Below are positions 1 through 5,475 of a DNA stretch of 7,013 nt, piece by piece (position 1 is the stretch's first letter; the number at the start of each line of letters is the position of its first letter). The stretch lies in contig JAKSCP010000436.1 in NCBI GenBank assembly GCA_022360535.1, positions 1-7,013 of the forward strand, written 5' to 3'. The notes beneath the pieces are model-generated. The model was not told the DNA's origin and searched no databases. It saw only the letters and a program-made list of their open reading frames with translations. Source of the stretch: Pseudomonadales bacterium (GTDB lineage: Bacteria; Pseudomonadota; Gammaproteobacteria; Pseudomonadales; Pseudohongiellaceae). The position numbers and the translations under genes are program-made.

Positions 1-50
1 AGATGGCAGAATAGTCACCCATAACAATCAAAAACGTTGAGGAATTACAC

Positions 51-545
51 ATGTACCAAGCACTAAAGCCTGTATTCGTTGCGGCGGCTGTTCTGTTCTC
101 TGCAGCAGCACTGTCACAGGAATACGTCACCATCGACATGGAAATCGACATCAACAAACCCGCGGCAGAAGTCTGGGAGAAGGTCGGCGACTACTGCGCC
201 ATCAGCGAGTGGCTGGGGCTGGATTGCGAAATCACTTCTGGCGATGGCGGCATGGGATCGGTGCGTGCGCTGTTGGGCGGTCGCATTATCGAAATCATGG
301 TGGCCCAGACAGAACTTTCCTATGGCTATACCCAGCCTGCGGTGGAAGGGGAGTTCTACAATCTTTATCACGGCTTTATGGAAGCCAGACCGGTGACGGA
401 CACCACCTCGAAGATGCTCTATACACTGACTTATGATGTTTCCAACCTGGCTGATCAGGCGGCGAAAGATGCAGATATTGAAAGACGCCGGGGTATGTTC
501 ACCAATGCGCTGGGTGCTATGAAAGAGTTGGCGGAGGCCGACTAG
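51..545 (+). CDS. Exported SRPBCC-family (START/polyketide cyclase-like) protein
   Basis: This 164-residue protein begins with a typical Sec signal peptide: K6, then a hydrophobic run over residues 8-20, with likely cleavage after the ALS at 20-22. The mature part starts with a beta strand and an amphipathic segment, 'INKPAAEVWEKVGDY' at 34-48. This is the usual N-terminal signature of SRPBCC-fold proteins (polyketide cyclase/dehydrase-like), which bind hydrophobic ligands in a helix-grip cavity. A long C-terminal helix at 142-162 completes the fold, and the length fits the family. C49 and C59 could form a disulfide in the periplasm. A GAGGA site at 39-43 lies 7 bases before the ATG and supports the start. 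The gene ends just before a strong terminator, so it is the last or only gene of its transcript. The ligand cannot be read from the sequence. The family call is by pattern recognition, and enzymatic activity is uncertain. Confidence 0.8.
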   Translation: MYQALKPVFVAAAVLFSAAALSQEYVTIDMEIDINKPAAEVWEKVGDYCAISEWLGLDCEITSGDGGMGSVRALLGGRIIEIMVAQTELSYGYTQPAVEGEFYNLYHGFMEARPVTDTTSKMLYTLTYDVSNLADQAAKDADIERRRGMFTNALGAMKELAEAD

Positions 546-574
546 CAAGACTGAGGTTGAAGAGATAAAAGAGA

Positions 575-612
575 GGGCCAGGAAAGACTACGCGTTTCCT
601 GGCCCTTTTTTT
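575..612 (+). terminator. Strong Rho-independent terminator
   Basis: A perfect 11-bp stem (GGGCCAGGAAA at 575-585 pairing with TTTCCTGGCCC at 595-605) encloses a 9-base loop and is followed directly by seven T (606-612). It starts 30 bases after the stop of the SRPBCC gene. The opposite strand also carries a modest T-rich run beyond the stem (TCTCTTTTATCT), so it may additionally end transcripts from the convergent DUF4383 gene. Confidence 0.95.
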
Positions 613-657
613 AGTTGTTCGCTCTTTAGTTATTCGCAGTGCACCGGGAGTTATCGA

Positions 658-1038
658 CTACCCAGCGACGGCAGTAGAATCCATTCGCGCAGCAAGCCTG
701 CCCGTCAGCAAAATGCCGAGGGCCAAGGCCGCATGCAACCAACGGTCGGCTTGATTGATATGAATCACACCGAGCAGGTAGTCACCTGTGACAATAAATC
801 CCAGTAGGGCAACTGACAGATAGCCAGCTCCGATAGACATCACCACTGCTGATTCCCTGCCCGGGAACATCATCACAAGGAAAAAGGCTGCACCTGTTAT
901 GAGGTGCACAAGGTTGTGCATGGCATTGGTAACGAAAATGCCTTCAGCATGCACAATGGGGTTGGGGATAAATCCTAATAGACCTACCAAAATAAAGGTG
1001 GCACCGAATACGATTGCCAGTTTTCTTGAATACTGCAT
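658..1038 (-). CDS. Small DUF4383-type integral membrane protein
   Basis: I place the start at the ATG at 1036-1038 (126 residues). An AGGAG site lies 6 bases upstream of it, whereas the in-frame ATG at 1062 would add only a polar extension without such a site. The protein has four predicted membrane helices: about 7-25, 44-59, 66-85 and 98-114. The motif HNLVHLITG (41-49), between helices 1 and 2, and the NQADRWLH segment (95-102) just before helix 4 match the pattern I know from DUF4383 proteins. These are small inner-membrane proteins of unknown function. The gene lies 137 bases downstream of the DUF4142 gene on the same strand, so co-transcription is possible but not shown. It converges with the SRPBCC gene across the terminator at 575-612. 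The family call is moderately sure and the function is unknown. Confidence 0.75.
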   Translation of the reverse strand: MQYSRKLAIVFGATFILVGLLGFIPNPIVHAEGIFVTNAMHNLVHLITGAAFFLVMMFPGRESAVVMSIGAGYLSVALLGFIVTGDYLLGVIHINQADRWLHAALALGILLTGRLAARMDSTAVAG

Positions 1039-1044
1039 GTTTGA

Positions 1045-1049
1045 CTCCT
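1045..1049 (-). promoter_or_regulatory. Ribosome binding site that sets the DUF4383 start
   Basis: On the minus strand AGGAG is followed by six bases (TCAAAC) and then ATG at 1038. This favours the shorter 126-residue protein over the 134-residue version that starts at 1062, since the site lies inside the longer reading frame. Confidence 0.8.
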
Positions 1050-1175
1050 GTCTCCAGGACAAAGCGTAAATGAACTTGCATCATTCTTGGCGACGCTTGT
1101 CTTGGAGAAATCAATAGAAAAAATAACTGTGACGCTTCTCGAAATTTCACGAAGCTAACGCAGGCAATTGCCAGT

Positions 1176-1715
1176 TCAGCGAGAAGCCTTCACCTGGTTC
1201 ACCATGTTGGCAGCGAGTTCTTCGTGAGCCCTGAAGATTTTCAATCCCGCTTCGAATAGCTCCTTCACTTCAGGATTTTCGATGTTCGGAATAAAGGCAT
1301 TGGCGACCAGATCGTTTACGGCCTGGTGATAGGCTAATTCGTTTTCGGCATAGCGAAGATCAAATTCTCCGCCCCGCAGTTGACTTAATTCGTTGACGAT
1401 TTCCTGCGATGAGCTTTGCAGACTCTCGCTGAGAAAGTTGTTTTGCGGTTGGGCGTTGAGTTTCTCCAACAAGGCCAGGGCTTGCGCATTTACATTGTTG
1501 TGATCACTGATCATCTTTTGCGCGAATCCGCGCACGGCTGGATGCTCCCCCAGGGCCATAGCCAGGTGGGCATACTGAATATCAATATTGTCAGCCACGT
1601 AGGCTACATGAGCGATCTCCAGATCATTAAGCTCCGCTGGGTCCTGGGCAACTGACTGACAGGACATCACCGTGAGTCCGGCCACTATGGTCAGCATTTG
1701 GGTATTCAATTTCAT
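1176..1715 (-). CDS. Exported DUF4142 (ferritin-like four-helix) protein, probable lipoprotein
   Basis: The protein has 179 residues. Residues 1-18 form a short signal peptide ending in VMSC (16-19), a plausible lipobox. With C19 lipidated and Gln at the next position, outer-membrane sorting would be expected. Cleavage by signal peptidase I after VAQ (22-24) is the alternative. The rest is helical and fits DUF4142, a ferritin-like domain family of unknown function. It shows an acidic first helix (DLEIAHVAYVADNIDIQYAH, 31-50), the FAQKMISDHNNVN segment (64-76), the YAENELAYHQAV segment (122-133) and a final FRAHEELA helix (161-168). His and acidic residues in these helices (H36, H50, H72, H130, H164) could bind metal, but that is inference. 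A GGAG site 6 bases before the ATG supports the start. The gene is divergent from the AraC regulator, which makes it a candidate target. The family call is fairly sure. Confidence 0.85.
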   Translation of the reverse strand: MKLNTQMLTIVAGLTVMSCQSVAQDPAELNDLEIAHVAYVADNIDIQYAHLAMALGEHPAVRGFAQKMISDHNNVNAQALALLEKLNAQPQNNFLSESLQSSSQEIVNELSQLRGGEFDLRYAENELAYHQAVNDLVANAFIPNIENPEVKELFEAGLKIFRAHEELAANMVNQVKASR

Positions 1716-1798
1716 TCTCTACTCCGTTCATCTTTGTAAGGGTTAAGGTTTAAACGTGGGTGGCATTAGAAACCTGATAACCTGGTAGATGAATGCTA

Positions 1799-1837
1799 GA
1801 AAGTTCAAAAAAAGTGATCGAAAGTACAAAAATTGAT
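1799..1837 (+). promoter_or_regulatory. Candidate AraC-type operator: two direct half-sites 21 bp apart
   Basis: GAAAGTTCAAAAA (1799-1811) and GAAAGTACAAAAA (1820-1832) differ at one base. Each is followed by a TGAT (1815-1818 and 1834-1837). The repeat period is exactly 21 bp, two helical turns, which is how AraC-family proteins with two helix-turn-helix units usually meet paired direct half-sites. The second unit runs into the putative -35 of the AraC gene. Autoregulation and/or control of the divergent DUF4142 gene is inferred from position only. Confidence 0.5.
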
Positions 1838-1863
1838 ACATGATCAGCACAATCAGCTATAGT
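1833..1863 (+). promoter_or_regulatory. Putative sigma-70 promoter of the AraC-family gene
   Basis: TTGATA (1833-1838) matches the -35 consensus at 5 of 6 positions and TATAGT (1858-1863) matches the -10 at 5 of 6. The 19-base spacer is longer than ideal, which would fit a promoter that needs an activator. It lies 26 bases before the AraC start codon. Confidence 0.45.
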
Positions 1864-1888
1864 CCTATTCTCATTTTAGGGAAGAAAT

Positions 1889-2836
1889 ATGGACTTATTG
1901 AGTGACATCCTGTCTCACCTGAAACTGCAGGGGACCCTGTATTTCCGTACCTCGTTTACCGGGGATTGGGGTGTGCGGGTGCCCGATTACGAGCAGGTGG
2001 CGCGCTTTCATTTTGCTTACCGCGGTCGTTGCGTAGTGCGTGTCGATGGGGTGGAAGATCCTATTGCGCTGGATCAGGGTGACCTGATCATCATCACCCG
2101 GGGAGCCGCCCATTCCTTGCTAAGTGATCAGGAAGCAGAAGAGGAGATCGCCAGTTTAGATTCTGTGCTTGAGCAATCGGGCTACACCGGCTCCGGGACT
2201 CTGGTGTACGGGACCCATGGCAAAGAACATGAGACGCAACTGATTTGTGGACATTTCTCTTTTGATGAAAAAATCAATCACCCGCTTATTGATCAACTGC
2301 CACCGTTTATTCTGATTAAGAACTACGGCGAACAGGCGGGTGCCTGGATGGAACAGACTCTGAAAGTTATCGGTGCCGAAGCAGGGCGAGAAGGGATTGG
2401 CAGCAGCCTGATCTCGCTAAAGTTGTCAGAAATTATTTTTGTTCAGGCGCTGCGGACTTATCTCAGCCGGGAATCGGATCCAGGCCCGGGCCTGGGTGGT
2501 TTTACTGACAACCGAATCGCAAAAACTTTGCAGGCCATGCATTTGAACCCGGGAAACAACTGGACCCTCCACGACTTTGCGGCAATCGCTGGCATGTCCC
2601 GGACTTCCTACCTGACACTCTTCAACAAACTAATGAACACAAGCCCAATTGGTTACCTTACCCAATGGCGGATGCAACTGGCGCGGCAACGACTCACTGA
2701 ATCGAATGACGCGATTATCAAAATCGCAGAGTCGGCTGGATACCAGTCCGAGGCGGCATTCAGTCGAGTCTTCCGAAAACATTTTGACGTGACGCCCGCT
2801 GCCTATAGAAGAAACAAAGAAGGAATGGAGTCATAG
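1889..2836 (+). CDS. AraC-family transcriptional regulator with N-terminal cupin_6 domain
   Basis: This is a full-length 315-residue regulator. Residues 1 to about 195 form a cupin-like sensing domain of the cupin_6 type: 'MDLLSDILSHLKLQGTLYFR' opens it, and the strand-turn 'LDQGDLIIITRGAAHSL' sits at 61-77. Residues about 208-308 carry the two helix-turn-helix units. The first spans 226-246 (TLHDFAAIAGMSRTSYLTLF) and the second 275-297, followed by the family's closing FRKHFDVTPAAYRR (295-308). The start is supported by AGGGAAG just upstream. It should act in the cytoplasm as a DNA-binding regulator responding to an unknown small molecule. It is divergent from the DUF4142 gene with 173 bases between them, and converges with the sigma factor gene. 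Cupin_6 AraC proteins are often local regulators of a neighbouring gene. The effector is unknown. Confidence 0.92.
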   Translation: MDLLSDILSHLKLQGTLYFRTSFTGDWGVRVPDYEQVARFHFAYRGRCVVRVDGVEDPIALDQGDLIIITRGAAHSLLSDQEAEEEIASLDSVLEQSGYTGSGTLVYGTHGKEHETQLICGHFSFDEKINHPLIDQLPPFILIKNYGEQAGAWMEQTLKVIGAEAGREGIGSSLISLKLSEIIFVQALRTYLSRESDPGPGLGGFTDNRIAKTLQAMHLNPGNNWTLHDFAAIAGMSRTSYLTLFNKLMNTSPIGYLTQWRMQLARQRLTESNDAIIKIAESAGYQSEAAFSRVFRKHFDVTPAAYRRNKEGMES

Positions 2837-2871
2837 AAAAGCCGGTGGGCAGGCGAACCCTTCCTGCTCAC
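2837..2871 (-). terminator. Hairpin terminator between the convergent AraC and sigma genes
   Basis: A 9-bp stem with one G-U pair (2845-2853 with 2863-2871) encloses a 9-base loop. On the minus strand it is followed by CGGC and then TTTT (2840-2837), so it best serves the sigma factor transcript. On the plus strand no T run follows. It lies in the 44 bases between the two stop codons, the expected place for a shared terminator. The offset of the T run from the stem makes the call moderate. Confidence 0.5.
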
Positions 2872-2880
2872 AGTGTGCTA

Positions 2881-3753
2881 CTACTGCAATGCGCGCAACT
2901 TTTCCGGATTGCGCACCATATAGATCGCGCTGATCTTTCCGTCGGTTACTTCCAAGGTAACCGTTTGATCGATTTCATCCTCATGTTTGAAAATCAGCCC
3001 TGGTATGCCATTAATGTTGCTGAGAATGATGTCGCTCGCTTCGAGCCGGTCCAGGCTCTTACGGGTGATGCCCAGGAAAAAGCGGGTTACTTTATCGGCG
3101 CCGTAAATTGGGCGCAATGCGGCAATCTTCTGCCCGCCACCATCGGTATAGGCGATAACATCTTTTGACAACAGCCTTTCCAGGCCAGCGGTGTTTCCTG
3201 ACTTTGCGGCTTCGGTGAATTCTTCCAACAGAGTTTGATGCACATCTGGTGCGACGGTGCCCGCAGGTCTACTGGCATGTATGGACTTCCTCGCCCGGGC
3301 AGCGAGTTGGCGACAGGCAGCTTCACTCTTTCCCAGGATCGATGATATCTGCGCAAAGGATGTATCAAACACATCATGCAACAGAAAGGCGGCGCGCTCA
3401 CTTGACGAGAGTTTTTGCAGTGTGAGCAGCAGCGCGAAGGACAAATCATCCGCTAATTCGTTATTACCATGAGGCGTTAAGGCTTCAGCATCAAGAATCG
3501 GTTCAGGAAGCCAGGGGCCGACATAAATTTCGCGACGCGCGTGTGCGCTCTTCAGTTGATCGAGGCACATGCGTGAGATCATAGTAACGAGAAAGGCTTC
3601 GGTATCGCGGATCGGTGTGGTGTCCATGCTACCCACTTTAAGGTAGGCGTCCTGCAGTATGTCTTCCGCATCTGTTCGACTTCCCAGCATCCGGTAGGCG
3701 AGCCCTATGAATCGGCCGTGATTTTCCGTAAGTGAGTTCTCCAATCTGTTCAC
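2881..3753 (-). CDS. ECF41-type RNA polymerase sigma factor with fused SnoaL-like C-terminal domain
   Basis: This 290-residue protein has sigma region 2 at about 10-75 (DAEDILQDAYLKV at 28-40, typical of ECF sigmas). Region 4 follows at about 107-160, with the helix-turn-helix FAQISSILGKSEAACRQLAAR at 133-153. A SnoaL/NTF2-like domain occupies about 170-290. Three marks of group ECF41 are visible: WLPEP in the linker (81-85), DGGGQK (204-209, the family's DGGGK-type motif) and NPEKL near the end (282-286). In this group no separate anti-sigma factor is needed; the fused C-terminal domain modulates activity. The start is GTG with GGAGG 6 bases upstream. The gene is divergent from a membrane protein-CMD-cupin operon, as is usual for ECF41, where a CMD, oxidoreductase or epimerase gene is the common partner. 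A matching promoter precedes it, so autoregulation is likely. The group assignment is confident; the inducing signal is unknown. Confidence 0.93.
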   Translation of the reverse strand: MNRLENSLTENHGRFIGLAYRMLGSRTDAEDILQDAYLKVGSMDTTPIRDTEAFLVTMISRMCLDQLKSAHARREIYVGPWLPEPILDAEALTPHGNNELADDLSFALLLTLQKLSSSERAAFLLHDVFDTSFAQISSILGKSEAACRQLAARARKSIHASRPAGTVAPDVHQTLLEEFTEAAKSGNTAGLERLLSKDVIAYTDGGGQKIAALRPIYGADKVTRFFLGITRKSLDRLEASDIILSNINGIPGLIFKHEDEIDQTVTLEVTDGKISAIYMVRNPEKLRALQ

Positions 3754-3759
3754 GGTGTA

Positions 3760-3764
3760 CCTCC
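3760..3764 (-). promoter_or_regulatory. Ribosome binding site supporting the GTG start of the sigma gene
   Basis: GGAGG followed by TACACC and then GTG (3753-3751) is a near-ideal Shine-Dalgarno arrangement. It makes the GTG the start, giving a complete sigma region 2 with a short N-terminal lead of about ten residues. Confidence 0.85.
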
Positions 3765-3819
3765 AGTCGCTCGCTCTCGAATCTGCGAGTGCACGTCTAT
3801 TGCTATTCCCCTATGACTG

Positions 3820-3846
3820 GACGACGCAGCGAGTTCGAATGTGACA
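3820..3846 (-). promoter_or_regulatory. ECF41-type promoter reading into the sigma gene
   Basis: Reading the minus strand, TGTCACA (3846-3840) is followed by exactly 16 bases and then CGTC (3823-3820). This is the -35/-10 signature I know for ECF41 sigma factors. Transcription would start near 3812, giving a leader of about 60 bases before the GTG. It implies positive autoregulation. An identical copy faces the other way at 3892-3918. Confidence 0.85.
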
Positions 3847-3891
3847 AAGAATATCACTGTTTTTGGGCTCAACGGTTGGGCGCCAAGTCGA

Positions 3892-3918
3892 TGTCACATT
3901 TGATGCGGCTGCCTCGTC
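3892..3918 (+). promoter_or_regulatory. ECF41-type promoter of the membrane protein-CMD-cupin operon
   Basis: TGTCACA (3892-3898), 16 bases, CGTC (3915-3918): both elements and the spacing equal those of the divergent copy at 3846-3820. The expected start point near 3925 is only about 15 bases before the ATG at 3940, so the leader would contain little more than the ribosome binding site. It makes the three downstream genes the predicted target of the sigma factor encoded next door. Confidence 0.88.
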
Positions 3919-3926
3919 ATGTAGGC

Positions 3927-3932
3927 AGAGGA
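3927..3932 (+). promoter_or_regulatory. Ribosome binding site at the predicted 5' end of the operon mRNA
   Basis: AGAGGA lies 7 bases before the ATG at 3940 and supports that start. It begins only nine bases after the promoter's CGTC element, so it should sit at or within a few bases of the extreme 5' end of the transcript. That leaves almost no room for a leader structure. Confidence 0.6.
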
Positions 3933-3939
3933 CTACTAC

Positions 3940-4386
3940 ATGATCATCTATCTGAAACAGTGTGCCTTGTTTTATCTGCTGAATGGTCTGGCGATGATTG
4001 TTCTGCCTGAGCTTTGGTATCAATACACACCCGGTGCGGCGGACACAGGACCTTTCAATTTGCACTTTGTGCGCGATATCGGTATCGCGTTCACCGTATC
4101 TGGCGCTGGCCTATGGGTTGCGTTTTCCCAACGGGAAACGCCCAACTTGCCCCTGGCCTGGTTGGCCATCGCATTTTTAGTTGGTCACAGCATCTTGCAC
4201 CAGGTGGAGATGATCACCATGACACCGTCGGCACAGGAGATTGCTCGGGATTTCACCTTGATCGTGTTGCCTGTGCTGATCGCGGTTGTCGGCCTGGTGA
4301 GACTAAGCAGCGCGGATGCAGGTGGGCGAAGCAATCAGCAAATACGTTCTGAAACAGTAGTTAGAGGAGTCGGAGGAAGAAAATGA
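3940..4386 (+). CDS. Four-helix integral membrane protein, first gene of the ECF41 target operon
   Basis: This is a 148-residue protein that I do not recognise with certainty. It has four hydrophobic segments, at about 7-25, 44-63, 71-88 and 104-122, and a polar, basic C-terminal tail (123-148). Notable residues near membrane faces are the LHFVRD motif (41-46) at the start of helix 2 and GHSILHQVE (82-90) at the end of helix 3. The paired His and acidic residues could bind a ligand or cofactor, but this is inference. In size and layout it resembles small DoxX- or DUF4345-like inner-membrane proteins. Its stop codon overlaps the next gene's start (ATGA, 4383-4386), which points to translational coupling and a shared task with the CMD protein. 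Transcription is predicted to come from the ECF41 promoter at 3892-3918. The gene itself is well supported; the function is unknown. Confidence 0.8.
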   Translation: MIIYLKQCALFYLLNGLAMIVLPELWYQYTPGAADTGPFNLHFVRDIGIAFTVSGAGLWVAFSQRETPNLPLAWLAIAFLVGHSILHQVEMITMTPSAQEIARDFTLIVLPVLIAVVGLVRLSSADAGGRSNQQIRSETVVRGVGGRK

Positions 4387-4949
4387 GTAAAGCAATTGCA
4401 AGCTATTTGCTATCAGATTTTGCCAACAACTATGGCTACGATGTGGGTTATCTGGAGAATATGGCCGATGTCTCTCCCGGCGCTTTCTACCGTTATCTCC
4501 TGTGCACACCGTTGTCCAGATACAGAAGTAAAGCGCCCCTTCAGCCTTATATGCTGGCTAAGATGGTAGCCACCAAGCATTTTGATTGCGGCCCCTGTCT
4601 GAATCTGGTGATCAATATGGCGCGAGAAGTAAAGCTGGATGACAAGACAATCCATGCTGCGTTAACAGAAGATGTGAGTGCACTGTCTGATGAAGAAGCG
4701 TTGGCGGTACGATATGCCAACGCTGTGATAAATCAGGATGCGGTTGCATTGAAAGACAGCGAGATGCAGATAGTCGATCAATGGGGAGAAAAGGCATTGA
4801 CTGATTTTGCCATCGGCGTCGCGTTTGCAGCCTTCTATCCGATATTGCGCAGAGGACTGGGCCACGCACATAGTTGTGAACCTGTAATGAAAGAACTGGA
4901 AAGGCTTGTGTCACATGAACCAGCGCTATCGGCTGGTGAGCCAGCCTGA
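4383..4949 (+). CDS. Carboxymuconolactone decarboxylase/AhpD-like protein with CGPC motif
   Basis: This 188-residue, mostly helical protein carries D68-C69-G-P-C72 at the start of a helix (CGPCLNLVINMAREVKL, 69-85). This is the redox CxxC of the AhpD-like fold. The pattern continues through the family's 'LSDEEALAVRYANAVI' helix (101-116). AhpD relatives use the two Cys for thiol-disulfide or peroxide chemistry. Here the His often found four residues after the second Cys is replaced by V76, so the mechanism may differ. H161, H163 and C165 cluster near the C-terminus. A CMD-family protein is the most common genomic partner of ECF41 sigma factors, which strengthens both calls. The start overlaps the preceding stop by 4 bases and has GGAGG 6 bases upstream. 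No signal peptide is visible, so the protein should be cytoplasmic. The substrate is unknown. Confidence 0.85.
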   Translation: MSKAIASYLLSDFANNYGYDVGYLENMADVSPGAFYRYLLCTPLSRYRSKAPLQPYMLAKMVATKHFDCGPCLNLVINMAREVKLDDKTIHAALTEDVSALSDEEALAVRYANAVINQDAVALKDSEMQIVDQWGEKALTDFAIGVAFAAFYPILRRGLGHAHSCEPVMKELERLVSHEPALSAGEPA

Positions 4950-4979
4950 AGTCCAGAAAACCAGGAACCAGGAGAAGCC

Positions 4980-5405
4980 ATGATTATTCGCAAACGCTAC
5001 TTGTCAGGGTCGGTCTTATTGCTATGCATGTTGAGTGTTTATCTATTCAGCGATTCGGTGGTAGATACCTCTTCGGCAGCGCAAGATGCACCACTGAGTA
5101 TTACGCGTAAACTTCCACCTCTATTGGAAAACCAGGAGATGCGCATTGTGGAAGTAACATTGTCTCCCGGAGAAGCATCACCTCCTCATCGCCATAATGC
5201 ATTCGTCTACGTTTACGTATTGGAAGGCGAGGTGGAAATGCAGGTGAGAGGCGGGGAACTGAAACGATTACAGCCAGGAGATACCTTTTTCGAATTGCCG
5301 GACGATGTTCATCAGGTCGGTCGAAACCTGAGTGCTTCTGAGCCAGCCAGGTTTCTGGTGCACATGCTTAAATCCGTTGGCGCTTCCGCTTATACAGAAA
5401 TTTGA
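4980..5405 (+). CDS. Exported or membrane-anchored single-domain cupin
   Basis: The protein has 141 residues. A basic start (R4, K5, R6) and a hydrophobic stretch (8-23) form a signal peptide or N-terminal anchor, which puts the cupin in the periplasm. The cupin domain spans about 45-132. Motif 1 is G64-x5-H70-R-H72 followed by VYVLEGEV (78-85). Motif 2 is PGDTFFELPDDVHQVGRN (99-116), with H111 and N116. The three His ligands for a metal are therefore present, but the usual Glu of motif 1 is replaced by a hydrophobic residue (V76 or Y77, depending on spacing). Metal may be bound by three His only. An AGGAG site lies 5 bases before the ATG. The gene starts 30 bases after the CMD stop, consistent with one operon. 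Its last codon is followed by a large hairpin. The substrate is unknown; a role beside the CMD protein in small-molecule or peroxide handling is inferred. Confidence 0.87.
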   Translation: MIIRKRYLSGSVLLLCMLSVYLFSDSVVDTSSAAQDAPLSITRKLPPLLENQEMRIVEVTLSPGEASPPHRHNAFVYVYVLEGEVEMQVRGGELKRLQPGDTFFELPDDVHQVGRNLSASEPARFLVHMLKSVGASAYTEI

Positions 5406-5411
5406 TATATG

Positions 5412-5454
5412 GGTTCAGAGCAGAAAATGCAGTGCCGTGTTTTCACTCTGAACC
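5412..5454. terminator. Hairpin between convergent cupin and serine hydrolase genes
   Basis: GGTTCAGAG (5412-5420) pairs perfectly with CTCTGAACC (5446-5454). After a small internal loop an AAAA (5424-5427) pairs with TTTT (5440-5443), extending the structure. There is no T run on either side, so it is not a classical intrinsic terminator. It lies in the 70-base gap between two convergent stop codons and probably ends or protects the 3' ends of both transcripts. Confidence 0.5.
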
Positions 5455-5475
5455 ATTCTGCTACTCCTTCTGCTG

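Noticed and set aside
112..138. TGTCACA followed by CGTC inside the SRPBCC gene, like an ECF41 promoter
   Set aside because: The CGTC is only six bases after the TGTCACA; at the correct 16-base distance the sequence is GACA. It is also within the coding sequence.
761..792. TGTCACA on the minus strand inside the DUF4383 gene
   Set aside because: Sixteen bases downstream the sequence is GTGT, not CGTC, and the site is in the middle of a gene with nothing to transcribe behind it.
1163..1172. GGCAATTGCC palindrome just after the DUF4142 stop as a terminator or operator
   Set aside because: It has no loop, no following T run, and a mismatch right outside; ten-base palindromes are expected by chance.
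2845..3168. Plus-strand open frame of 107 codons opposite the sigma factor gene
   Set aside because: It is a shadow of the well-supported ECF41 gene, with no recognisable domain and no good ribosome binding site.
4909..4935. TGTCACA on the plus strand just before the cupin gene
   Set aside because: At the -10 position the sequence is GCTG. The cupin is more simply read from the operon promoter.
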